The notes under the pieces are model-generated. The model saw only the letters and a program-made list of their open reading frames with translations. It was not told where the DNA came from and ran no database searches. Positions 34,176 to 44,000 of a stretch of DNA of 44,411 nt are shown here, one piece after another. The first letter of the stretch is position 1. Each line of letters begins with the position of its first letter. This DNA comes from Bacteroidales bacterium (GTDB lineage: Bacteria; Bacteroidota; Bacteroidia; Bacteroidales; VadinHA17): assembly GCA_024763075.1 (NCBI GenBank), contig JANTGF010000030.1, forward strand, positions 1-44,411, given 5' to 3'. A program made the position numbers and the translations under genes.

Positions 34176-35673
34176 CTGATAATCTTTTCAGGTTTTTTTT
34201 CCAGTCGGCAGGATTCTTCCATGTTTTCCAGACATTTTTTATAGTTTCCAGCTCAATTTCATCATAAAAACCGGTTATCCGTAAAAGAAAAGGAAAAGAA
34301 AACACCAGCAATATTTTAACTATAAGCCGGAGTGTCAGAGAAGATTCAATTGTTAACAGCGATAAACCATACAGAACCATTCCTGTTATTATCAGTTTTC
34401 CGATTTTCCAGAGTTCATAGGGAATTGGATAATGTTTCTGTGCATAAATTAAAATGACAATAAAAAATACCATCTGGGAAATGAGAGTGGCAAAAGCTGC
34501 ACCCATTATGTTCATGGAAGGAATAAAAGCAATATTCAGGCCCAGGTTTAAGATAGCAATCAATAAAATAACCACACCAATTACCTTTGTTTTTTTTGTG
34601 ATCTGTAAACCGGTTACAGATGCATCCTTTAGCATACCAAAGAAAATAGATAAAGAAATTACTGGGATTACCGTATGTGACCTCCAGTAAAAAATATTGG
34701 AAGAAAAGACTTTTACAATTTCTACGGAAAACAATGAAATGGTGAGTATTACAGTCATCACCACAAATCCGGAATAAGTCATTATTTTTGAATAAAACCG
34801 TTTATTTCCTTCTTTATCCATCATTTTAAAGATCATAGGAGAAATGGCAAGCTGGATAGAGGTAACAACAAGTAATTTAACCGCATTTGCTATTTTAAAT
34901 CCCAGTGAATAGACCCCCACGTCCTGTAAACCTGACATATAATTTAAAGTATAACGGTCAAATGTAGCCAGCAATATTCCTGAAACAGAACCCAGAACCA
35001 GAGGAAAAGAAAAGGAAAACATTTCCAGCAGAATTCTGTACTCAAAACACAGCTTCATATTTTTGTAGATATATCCGGATAGAAGCATGAAGAAAAATAT
35101 ATTTCCGATAATCTGTGCTTCAAATATTCCTTCCAGTCCACGCTTTTCGTAAACCACAAAATAAATTGTAAGTGCCAGGGTAACAATCAGCTTTGATACA
35201 TTGGAGAAAGAATATAAGCCCGGTTTGCTTTGCAGCTTTAGTAAAGTTAAGGGTACCTGAGAAATCACCATTAAAACAGAGGATATCAGCATTAACAGGA
35301 TGAGCCGGGAATAGTCAGGTACTTTAAATAGGATTTGAGAAAAATACCCGGTAAAAGAGAATAAAGCAGAAACCACCAGAACAGACAGGACTGTAAGGAA
35401 AACAAGAACAGTAAAAAACACAGAAGCCTGTTTCTCAAGGTATTTTTTGTCCCAATACCAGCGGGTCAGTGCCTGTGTTAGGGCAAGTCCCAGCAGAGCA
35501 ACGATCAGCATTGAGCTGGCTTCCAGAATTCCAAGGGCTCCGAAATCATCCTTGCTGAGGAACCTGATATCCGTATAAACCGGGATCAGAACCAAGCCTA
35601 CCAATTTTATGGCTACGTTTCCCAGTGCATAGATCAGGGAATTTTTAATCGTTAATTTAATGTTCTCCAGCAT
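34159..35673 (-). CDS. Wzx-type polysaccharide flippase
   Basis: This 504-residue inner-membrane protein has about twelve to fourteen hydrophobic helices and the MOP-superfamily start KNSLIYALGNVAIKLVGLVLIPVYT. It would flip lipid-linked oligosaccharides across the inner membrane for O-antigen or capsule assembly. Its start overlaps the stop of the upstream asparagine-synthetase-like gene by one base (TAATG), so translation is probably coupled. It is the last gene of the four-gene surface-polysaccharide operon. No Wzy or Wzz is present in the window. Confidence 0.87.
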   Translation of the reverse strand: MLENIKLTIKNSLIYALGNVAIKLVGLVLIPVYTDIRFLSKDDFGALGILEASSMLIVALLGLALTQALTRWYWDKKYLEKQASVFFTVLVFLTVLSVLVVSALFSFTGYFSQILFKVPDYSRLILLMLISSVLMVISQVPLTLLKLQSKPGLYSFSNVSKLIVTLALTIYFVVYEKRGLEGIFEAQIIGNIFFFMLLSGYIYKNMKLCFEYRILLEMFSFSFPLVLGSVSGILLATFDRYTLNYMSGLQDVGVYSLGFKIANAVKLLVVTSIQLAISPMIFKMMDKEGNKRFYSKIMTYSGFVVMTVILTISLFSVEIVKVFSSNIFYWRSHTVIPVISLSIFFGMLKDASVTGLQITKKTKVIGVVILLIAILNLGLNIAFIPSMNIMGAAFATLISQMVFFIVILIYAQKHYPIPYELWKIGKLIITGMVLYGLSLLTIESSLTLRLIVKILLVFSFPFLLRITGFYDEIELETIKNVWKTWKNPADWKKNLKRLSEKKPE

Positions 35674-37520
35674 TAATCCATAAAATTTTCATAAAAGTAC
35701 TCTAAATTAATTATTTGCCACAATAGTTCTGCATGATCCCGGGTTCCTGAAACATGTTGATCAACGATTTTTCTTAAACCTGCTTCATTATACAAACCCC
35801 TTGACATTACTTTTTTACTCAAAACCAGATCAACCATCTTTTCCCTTAATTCATTCCGAAACCAACCTGCCAGATTCACATATCCAGGCTGCGGACGAAA
35901 ACCCAGACTGTTCATGAGACCCTTTAAAGGAGTCTGCTGCGCGTAAATCATCAGTTTCTTCTCAATATCCTTAATCTTTAAACGTGTGTTGGAAACCGAT
36001 ATTGGCAAATTTGTTCCTTCCCGTTCAATTTTCGCCAGGTCTGGGAAAAGAGAGGTAAACACCTTTCTGTAAAGATATTGATGTTCCCGGAGTTCAAGAG
36101 GTATCCGCAGGGCAAACTCCATAAAATCATTATCATAACTGGGCATCCGGGTTTCAAAGAATAAATTTGTTAAAACATTTCCACCCAAAGTGCCCCTTCT
36201 TCCGTATTCATTTAAAAGAAACATATAATAACTATGAGGTGGAAGTATGTATCTTTTTGTATATTCTTCCGGTACTATTTTATATCCATCCTTTATGTCA
36301 TGATAGGTTTTGTCATTAAAAACTGATTTTAGCGTTTCTTCACTAATACGGGAATAAAAATTTACAAAACTATTTTTAATCTCTTCATTAAAACTTTGCG
36401 CGTTTATAATCCGACGAACCCGTTTTCGGCTCAGGGTTCCTCCGACAATCGCATCTATTACCTGAGCTGATACCGTAACTTTCTTTTTTCCGAAGAAATC
36501 GTTCAATGCCGGCATTACCGCAACCGGTCCGTATATCTGCGACATAGCATCGGAGTAGAAGGAAAATTTCCGGGCATTCTCCCAAAAATGTTCAGGACTT
36601 ACAAGAAATGGTTTATGTCGGGCTCCAAGTTTTGCAGCAACCATGGCAGCATATTTCTGATCTCCGCTTTCAGGCGGGCCTACTGTAAATGCATCGAGAG
36701 GATCAATATTGTATTTTTTAGCCGATGAAATAACAAACCTTGAATCGAGGCCGCCACTTAATGAAAACAATATATCTTTTTTGTTCCTTGCATACATTCT
36801 TTTCATTGCTTTTTCGATTACTGCACTAAACTCTTCGCACTGTTCATCTGTCTGTTTTTTTGAAAGATGACTCTTTGTGTAAATATCTTCTCCGAAATTA
36901 AATTCGTAATACTTTTCAATACTTATTTTATCCTTTTCAAAAATCAATATGCTTGCATCTGGCAATTGCTGAATCTCCCGGAACATTGTTTTATCCCCGA
37001 AAAGATGTCTCAAGTGAAAAAGGTCAGAAATGGCATCCATATTTACGGTCAACTGAAGATCGGCAGCCAGAAATGATTTTACTTCTGAAGAAAAGAGTAG
37101 TCGTTTGTTTTGGACGGAGTAATATAAAGGCCGTGTACCATATCTATCTGATATCAGTATGGTTCTATTCCGGGTAAAATCATGAAATACTGCAACAAAC
37201 TGGCCATTTATCTCTGAAAGTACCGAAATTCCTTCCTCTGCAAGCACATTCAAAAGGAAATCGGCATCATTGCCAATATCTTCCGGTTCCTTATTTCTGA
37301 AACTGAAAATTTCACCAAGCATAATAAGGGCGTACCTCTTATTTTCTGAGAACACCGGCTGGGGGATTCTGTTAACATAATCAAGATGCACCCTGCCCAG
37401 ATGTACACCTTCCTTACTGAAAGAATCAGTTTTATAGTCTAAATGGTTCAATTTCCGGAGAAAAGCCTGAAAAAGGCCTTTTTCAGGTACTCTGGAAATT
37501 ATTCCTGCAATTCCGGGCAT
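35673..37520 (-). CDS. Asparagine-synthetase-like protein without Cys2
   Basis: This 615-residue protein has an N-terminal class II glutamine-amidotransferase-like domain (about 1-210) and a C-terminal ATP-pyrophosphatase domain whose PP-loop is SGGLDS at residues 255-260. The chosen start, ATG at 37520, gives MPGIAG. Asparagine synthetase B normally begins MCGIAG, with Cys2 as the glutaminase nucleophile, so Pro2 predicts loss of glutamine hydrolysis. It may use ammonia, or amidate or modify a glycan precursor. A TTG at 37559 would extend it into the upstream gene and is less likely. It lies between glycosyltransferase and flippase genes, so a sugar-modification role is inferred. Confidence 0.85.
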   Translation of the reverse strand: MPGIAGIISRVPEKGLFQAFLRKLNHLDYKTDSFSKEGVHLGRVHLDYVNRIPQPVFSENKRYALIMLGEIFSFRNKEPEDIGNDADFLLNVLAEEGISVLSEINGQFVAVFHDFTRNRTILISDRYGTRPLYYSVQNKRLLFSSEVKSFLAADLQLTVNMDAISDLFHLRHLFGDKTMFREIQQLPDASILIFEKDKISIEKYYEFNFGEDIYTKSHLSKKQTDEQCEEFSAVIEKAMKRMYARNKKDILFSLSGGLDSRFVISSAKKYNIDPLDAFTVGPPESGDQKYAAMVAAKLGARHKPFLVSPEHFWENARKFSFYSDAMSQIYGPVAVMPALNDFFGKKKVTVSAQVIDAIVGGTLSRKRVRRIINAQSFNEEIKNSFVNFYSRISEETLKSVFNDKTYHDIKDGYKIVPEEYTKRYILPPHSYYMFLLNEYGRRGTLGGNVLTNLFFETRMPSYDNDFMEFALRIPLELREHQYLYRKVFTSLFPDLAKIEREGTNLPISVSNTRLKIKDIEKKLMIYAQQTPLKGLMNSLGFRPQPGYVNLAGWFRNELREKMVDLVLSKKVMSRGLYNEAGLRKIVDQHVSGTRDHAELLWQIINLEYFYENFMD

Positions 37521-37555
37521 ATTATGTATTTTTATTTCTTTATAAGGGAAGAAAA

Positions 37556-38692
37556 TCAATTATACAAGTCAATCCAGGAGTCCACATTTTCACTCCAACT
37601 GCTTAACTTATAAATTTTATCTTTATTTTCCCTGCATTTCATTTTTTCATCATCCAGAGAATCAATAACAAATCGCAATTCTGTGGATACCTGATCCAGA
37701 TCACTGATAGTTCTGAAATATACTCCCTCATTAATAAAAGTAGAATACGGAAGCCAGCTTCCGGTGATTACCACTCCGCCGGCGAATAAATGTTCCTGCA
37801 TTGACCCTGAGAACTGATCCGATAATTGCAACTGAATAAGAATATCAGTAGAAAGCCTTAATGCTGCAATCTCTTTTTCTGTCAGAAAATCCGTAAGCAT
37901 CTTATAAGAAAGATTTGATTCTCTTAAATGGTCTTCGATCTTTGATACATATTCTCTGGTTCCGCCATAAGTAACCGGTACAATAATAAAAACCCGGTCT
38001 TTATATTTCATAAATTCTTTATCGTTCTGCAAGAATTTCAGGATCTTAAGGTGTTGTTGAATGGGATTTGCGTTATAACCCAGGGAAATGATTATACGAT
38101 CCTCAGGCAGGTTCATATCTTTTCTTAAATATTCTATTCTGACCAAACTTTCTTTTAGATATTCAAGTGGTTCGAGACCAAACCTGGCTATCCTGAACTT
38201 CCCGGAGTTTCTATTAAAGGCGTAATTATCCTGCACATGAGTTTTTACTTCTTCATTTGCAAAAGTAAGGATATCCATTCCTTTTAGTAATTTTCCAAGA
38301 CGTTTCCGGGTATGGTCTGAAACATTGTAGAAATCACTTCCCCATATAGTTAGTATTTTTTTACCGGTAATTTTGCCTGCTTCTTTTAACAAATGTATAT
38401 AAATGGTTCTGGCAAAATGAAAATGAACAGCCTCGTATTTGTAAGGTATTGATCTTATAATTTTTAAAATCTTTTGTATATGCAAAAACTTTCCCAAGAG
38501 AGGAATTTTAGTAAGCTGTTCCGAAACTTCATAGTTATAAACCTTGCAATAATAATCTTTTAATTCCTTCGTCTTTTTATATTTTGTATTGATAATATCA
38601 ATGCAATATTCCGGATCATGATTCCGAATCCATTTTACCAGATTGTAAATAAACTGGCTGTGGGCATCACCTATGTACAGGATTCGTTTCAT
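37556..38692 (-). CDS. Glycosyltransferase (GT-B, GT4/GT56-like)
   Basis: This 378-residue cytoplasmic protein has a GT-B layout: an N-terminal ILYIGDAHSQF strand, an LTIWGSDFYNV segment in the middle and a C-terminal donor-site-like SGSMQEHLFAGG (about 310-320). Its central YGGTREYV region loosely recalls the WecF/GT56 fucosaminyltransferases, but I cannot confirm this. It lies 24 bp after the GT4 gene at 38717 and 35 bp before the asparagine-synthetase-like gene. Donor and acceptor are unknown. Confidence 0.8.
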   Translation of the reverse strand: MKRILYIGDAHSQFIYNLVKWIRNHDPEYCIDIINTKYKKTKELKDYYCKVYNYEVSEQLTKIPLLGKFLHIQKILKIIRSIPYKYEAVHFHFARTIYIHLLKEAGKITGKKILTIWGSDFYNVSDHTRKRLGKLLKGMDILTFANEEVKTHVQDNYAFNRNSGKFRIARFGLEPLEYLKESLVRIEYLRKDMNLPEDRIIISLGYNANPIQQHLKILKFLQNDKEFMKYKDRVFIIVPVTYGGTREYVSKIEDHLRESNLSYKMLTDFLTEKEIAALRLSTDILIQLQLSDQFSGSMQEHLFAGGVVITGSWLPYSTFINEGVYFRTISDLDQVSTELRFVIDSLDDEKMKCRENKDKIYKLSSWSENVDSWIDLYN

Positions 38693-38716
38693 TCAGTAAA
38701 GCTGTTAATTAAACTG

Positions 38717-39913
38717 TTAATTATTTTGGCCGGCATTGTAAAAATCAATCAAAGGTTTAATAGTGGCCTCCCAGGTATATAAATCTGAAGTTCTTGAGGC
38801 ATTTTCACAAAGGCTCCTGTAAAGTTCTTTGTTTTTATAGATTTCCAATATTCTATTAGCAAATTCTCCTGCATCTCCGTCCCTGATTACAAAACCAACT
38901 TCATGATTCCTGACAAATTCTTCCTGCATTCTGGCATTTGAAACAATTACAGGTTTTTCCATTGCTATGTATTGATATATTTTGGTTGCTATTGTTTTGT
39001 GAATCTCGTCTCTGTTTGTAAGGGGTGTAAAAAAACATACCGAAGATGCTTCAATAAAAGACGGCAGCAGATTTACGGACTGAAATCCGGTAAACTCGAC
39101 AAAATCACTTACGTTTTCCTCAAGGGCAATCTTTTCCAGATCATAATATCTTGATTTCTTCCCCACAAGCACAAGCCTGATCTCCGGAATTTCAGGAATC
39201 AATTGCGGCAGAGCCTTAATGGCGACCTCGATACCTCTGAGAACATCAAGACCGCCTATGTATAGCAAAACAAAACTGTCCTTATATTTATCAACAATTT
39301 CCGGATTGATCTGTTTCATATTAAAAAGACCTCTTAACGGGGTATTTGGAATACAAAATATTTTTTCAGGAGGAAGATGGGTTTTCTCAATATAGTTTTT
39401 TCTTAAAGGTTCTTCCACTGTAACAACCACATCAGCTTTTTGCAGGTATTTTTTTTCATAGGAATCCCAATTACTCAGCGCTTTTATTATCTTCCCCAGC
39501 TTTGTATTGTAATGGGCCGTTTGTACAATCCAGTTGCTGTAAAACTCATGCTGATCACAAACCAGAAGAGCTCCGTATCTCACTTTAAAATAGTATCCGG
39601 TTTTTGCCAGTGGAAGGTCATGAACATGGATGGCTTCAAAAGCTTCTCTTTGAAATATCTCATCAATAAAGTTTTTCCAGAAAGAAAAATAAAAAGGCAG
39701 TATCAAAATGGCTGCACCCGCTTTATAAAGAAAGGAGTTTAGGTATTTCCTGTGTATTACAATACCTTTATACATCTCCCTTGAAACAAATTCCTTTTTT
39801 TTTGAATAGCAGGCAATATGGACCTCATGCCCTGCTTTAATGAGAGAAACTGCTTCTTTTTCCACTCTGTTGTCCGGGGGGAATTCTCCTTCCAGCACCA
39901 TTAGTATTTTCAT
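38717..39913 (-). CDS. Glycosyltransferase family 4 protein
   Basis: This 398-residue GT-B glycosyltransferase has the GT4-type N-terminus MKILMVLEGEFPPDNRVEKEA, a linker strand FVLLYIGGLDVLRGIEVAIKAL that opens the C-terminal domain (about residue 215), and a KIYQYIAMEKPVIVS donor-binding segment (about 312-326). It probably adds a sugar to a growing lipid-linked surface glycan. It is the first gene of the operon 34159-39913 and has a candidate promoter 20 bp upstream. The exact specificity cannot be read from sequence. Confidence 0.9.
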   Translation of the reverse strand: MKILMVLEGEFPPDNRVEKEAVSLIKAGHEVHIACYSKKKEFVSREMYKGIVIHRKYLNSFLYKAGAAILILPFYFSFWKNFIDEIFQREAFEAIHVHDLPLAKTGYYFKVRYGALLVCDQHEFYSNWIVQTAHYNTKLGKIIKALSNWDSYEKKYLQKADVVVTVEEPLRKNYIEKTHLPPEKIFCIPNTPLRGLFNMKQINPEIVDKYKDSFVLLYIGGLDVLRGIEVAIKALPQLIPEIPEIRLVLVGKKSRYYDLEKIALEENVSDFVEFTGFQSVNLLPSFIEASSVCFFTPLTNRDEIHKTIATKIYQYIAMEKPVIVSNARMQEEFVRNHEVGFVIRDGDAGEFANRILEIYKNKELYRSLCENASRTSDLYTWEATIKPLIDFYNAGQNN

Positions 39914-39933
39914 GATCGATCTGAAATAAGGTG

Positions 39934-39963
39934 CTAAGGTAAAATACTAATTTTTTAAATCAA
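39934..39963 (-). promoter_or_regulatory. Candidate promoter for the polysaccharide operon
   Basis: On the minus strand, TTG (39961-39963) is followed after 19 bp by TACCTTAG (39934-39941), one mismatch from TAnnTTTG. It lies 20 bp before the ATG at 39913. Confidence 0.5.
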
Positions 39964-40056
39964 TAAATCTGATAAATTTTTTATCCCGGATCATTCATCA
40001 GGAGGAAGGAAATATGAGAACAGCGAATAAAAAAAATAAAAGAGTGAAATAACAAT

Positions 40057-41028
40057 CTAATACCTTTCCAGCCAGGGGAACCGGCGTGCATTGTTTCCAA
40101 GTTTAATTGCTATGGAAAATTCATGGGATCCAAAACTGTATTTCATTATGCTGTTAAACTCATAATCAAATGCATAACCAAAATATATTCTTTTTACGGA
40201 TACCCCGAAAAGAACCACTGCTGTTTTGTTTGTACGGTACGAAAGTCCTATCCAGTAGTTCTTCAGGAAATAGGCTTTTAGATTTATATCCATTTGGGGT
40301 GAAAGCTGAGAAGACATTTTTACGAGGAGAGATGGCTCAAAGTCAAAATCGGAAAATGAGAACCTGTAGCCTCCTGTAATATAGAAGTGCCTGTACAGCC
40401 GGAATTCTTCCATCGATTTATTCCCAAGCTTCAGATAAGATTGCAGCAGATTTTTAACGGAAACACCTGCATAAAAAACATTTGGATAAGCAGACCGGTA
40501 AAATATTCCGAAATCTGCATCCGGAACGAATACGGGTTCATAAATTCCCTGTTCAACCAAAGGTTCATCTTCCTGAAAATCAAGTTTTTTTATTTGAAAC
40601 TGGTAGGCTGTTCCTCCGAGACCGAATGACAACTGAGAACGATCCAGCCACAAATGATATGCATAACTAAAATGAACTCCGGTACGGGAAACAGAGCCGT
40701 TCATATCATTGAAAACATATCCCCCCAAACCAATACGGCCGCTTCTGCCGGGTTTCATTACACTCTTACCTCTACTTCTTTTAACGGTTGTTTTGTTTTT
40801 CAGAAGCCTTGTCTGAGCACTGAAAACCTGGTTATTCGGAGCATTAGGCACACCCACCCACTGAGTACGAACCATCAGATCAAGAGAAGTATAACCATCG
40901 TTCCCGGCAACAGCAGGGTTCAGAAGGAAGGGATTCAGCATATACTGATCATATAAAGGAAGCTGCTGAGCATTTAAACCCAGACCAACCCAACATAACA
41001 AACCTGTTATGGCCAGTGCTTTTTTCAT
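40057..41028 (-). CDS. PorP/SprF family type IX secretion membrane protein
   Basis: This 323-residue protein has a signal peptide (MKKALAITGLLCWVGLGLNA) and begins its mature part with QQLPLYDQYMLNPFLLNPAVAG, the signature of PorP/SprF proteins. These are outer-membrane beta-barrel proteins that work with the type IX secretion system. SprF-type members are needed to export the giant SprB-like adhesin encoded beside them. I chose the ATG at 41028; a TTG at 41055 would add nine basic residues before the signal. It lies 42 bp after the large repeat protein, consistent with an operon and partnership. Strands are inferred from alternating hydrophobicity. Confidence 0.93.
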   Translation of the reverse strand: MKKALAITGLLCWVGLGLNAQQLPLYDQYMLNPFLLNPAVAGNDGYTSLDLMVRTQWVGVPNAPNNQVFSAQTRLLKNKTTVKRSRGKSVMKPGRSGRIGLGGYVFNDMNGSVSRTGVHFSYAYHLWLDRSQLSFGLGGTAYQFQIKKLDFQEDEPLVEQGIYEPVFVPDADFGIFYRSAYPNVFYAGVSVKNLLQSYLKLGNKSMEEFRLYRHFYITGGYRFSFSDFDFEPSLLVKMSSQLSPQMDINLKAYFLKNYWIGLSYRTNKTAVVLFGVSVKRIYFGYAFDYEFNSIMKYSFGSHEFSIAIKLGNNARRFPWLERY

Positions 41029-41070
41029 CCTTTTTATAATCTTAATCAACTTCAAAATTAAGCTTTCCTT

Positions 41071-44000
41071 TTATTTAACAATTGTAATATTCCCTATAAT
41101 TGGCGGGGTTCCATTGCCAAGGTCGATTACATAGTGATAAGAATCAACCGGCAATATTTTGCCATTCATCCTTCCGTCCCATGGATTCGGATAACCTTTT
41201 TCAGATCTGAAGACCATGGCACCCCAGCGGTTGAATACTTCAATAACCACATCGGGATATAACTCTATAAGTTCAATCTGCCAGGTTTCATTTCTCCCGT
41301 CTCCGTTTGGTGAAAAACCTGTTGGAATATCCAGACAGGAGGATTGTACACTCTCTACCTGAATTGTATCATATGTATAGCAATTATTTACATCAGAAAC
41401 CTCCACAATGTATTCACCTGCCGGCACATCAACCAGATCTTCCCAGGTGGAGCCGTCAGACCACAGATACTGGTAACCGGGGGCCCCTCCTGAAACTGTT
41501 AGGTTTATTTCACCATCACTCATATCCGGGCAATAAGATTTTTTCACTGTACTGCTAACAACCAGTTTCTCAGGCTCCAGAATATGTACTACAGTATCAA
41601 TGGAGCAACCATTTATATCAATTATCTGTGCAAAGTAATCTCCTGCATTAAGTGCTGATCTTGAATCGCCTGTATAACCATCATCCCATTGAACCGTATA
41701 TTCCGGAATACCACCTCCAATTGTTAAGTCAATGGAAGCTGTATTCTCCCCCTGGCAATTTATATTATTCTCTCCATCCGGTGCCATGCTTGTAACTATA
41801 TCAACAGAAATCTTTTCGGGTTCAAGCAAATGAAGAGTTGTATCCCCGGTACAATTATTAGCATCTGTAACATGAACTGTATAATCACCCATACTTAGTC
41901 CGGTCTGATCTTCCTGTCCATCCACCAGGCCGGATCCGTTCGTCGTTGACCACTGATAAATATATACAGGTGTACCACTTTCCATGGTTATATTGATCTC
42001 CCCGTCATTACTAAGGTTACAACTGATGTTTGTTCCATTATAATCTTTTACTTCGGCTCCTATCTCCAGAGGTGGAGGATTATGAATCCAGACTGAATCC
42101 CGAATCGTACAATTGTTCGCATCCAGTACATCTACATAGTACCAACCCTCTGAAAGTCCGGTTATATCAGGTGTTGTTTCACCATTGCTCCAGTTGTAAA
42201 TGTATGGAGTAATTCCTCCGCTCACCACAACCCCCGCAGCACCATCACTGAAACCCGGAGCACAACTAATCTGTGCTGCATTAATTGTTGTTGAGAGGCT
42301 TTCCGGTTCTGTTAAGGTTATTTCTGCACTGGCCTGACACCCATTTGCATCCTCAATTACAAGCTGATAGTTTCCAGCAGTTAATGTTGTTTGATCCTTG
42401 TTTCCCGGAACAATACCTGCCCCGTCACCTGTAGTCCAGTTATATGTATAATTCCCTGTACCACCCAAAATTGTGAGGTAAATTCCCCCATCCGTACCAT
42501 CAGCACAATTTATATTGTGATCACCGGATATTGATTGTGATAAACTGTCTGAAACACTAATTACATCCGGCTCAATCAGCGTAAATGACCAGTTCTTCTC
42601 ACAAAGATTTTCATCCCAGACGCGTACATCATAGGAACCTGCCGTGAGACCTGTCTGGTCTTTCTGGTCTGAAATCAGGCCGGAGCCATCTGCACTTGTC
42701 CATTCAAAATAATACTGGCCGCTTCCTCCGGTAAGGCTCAGGCTGATTGCACCATCACTGCTGCCATTACAGCTAATATTGAATCCATTGTAATCAGTGA
42801 TTGCTGTGTCCGTCAATTCAATTCCATAAGGTTCAATCAGTTCGAGGCTGTCAGTTCCTGTGCAACCCAGTTTATCTGTTACGATAACCCGGTATGTGCC
42901 TGCGGAGAGACTGTCCTGATTCATATCATCCAGCGGACCAAGTCCGGAACCGTCAGAAGTTCCCCACATGTATGTATAATCACCGTTTCCGCCGGAAACA
43001 TTCGTTAGTTCAATGCTACCATCAGCATATCCGTTACATGAAATATGATAAGGATCTGTTTTTATCTCCGGAACCATATCAAAAATTATTGGTTCAGGTT
43101 CTTTAAGTTCATTTGAAATTACCCGCTTACAGCCTGCATTATCCTTGACTATTACATAATATATTCCTTTTGAAAGGCCGGTAGCATTGTCATTAAATAA
43201 AGCAGGATAGGTTCCGGTTTTAATTGTATCAGAATTTTCATTTGTAACCCAGATATTATAAGGTGGATATGGTCCTGTTCCCATAGTACCAAATTCCAGT
43301 ATCCCATCTGACCCTCCGGCACAACTGATATGATTAGGAATTTGTTTAAATGAAGGACGGGCATTTACCGGAATAGGGCTCGGTTCATTTATAAATTCAT
43401 GATCGTCAGCTCTACAGCCAAGGTCATCTGTTACAGTAACAGAATAGGTTCCTGAGAACAGACTGTCAATGATCGCATCCTTCCTGACATTACTTCCCCA
43501 TCCCGGTCCATCGTGCCATGTTACATCCAATGGATCTACTCCTTTTGCCAGAACAACTTCCAGGATGCCTTCATTGTATCCAAAACAGGTAACATTCTTC
43601 AGAATATCTATCCGTGTAATCGGAGTCGGGTGCACCACAATTGTGATACTATCCATCGGACCATCAGCGCAGGCAACAGGCAAGGCCCTGGGAGTGAAAT
43701 AATAAGTTACTGATTGCAATGTATCGGTATGGTTTACCAATATATCTGTGATTTCAGATCCATCGGTCAATCCCGATGCGCTGGAAAATCCTGTAATATC
43801 ACCAGGATTACCGGATGGTGTTGATGTATAATCAAAAGTAACCTGGCCATTCGTAAGTACAGATGGTGTGGTCAGCCTGATCTGTGTAGTACCATTGTTA
43901 CAGAACTCCTTACTTTCCGGGGAAATTTCCACTTTTGGAGTTGGATTGATCCAAATAACAATGGTTGTATCCATACCATCTTCGCAATATTCAAACTGCC

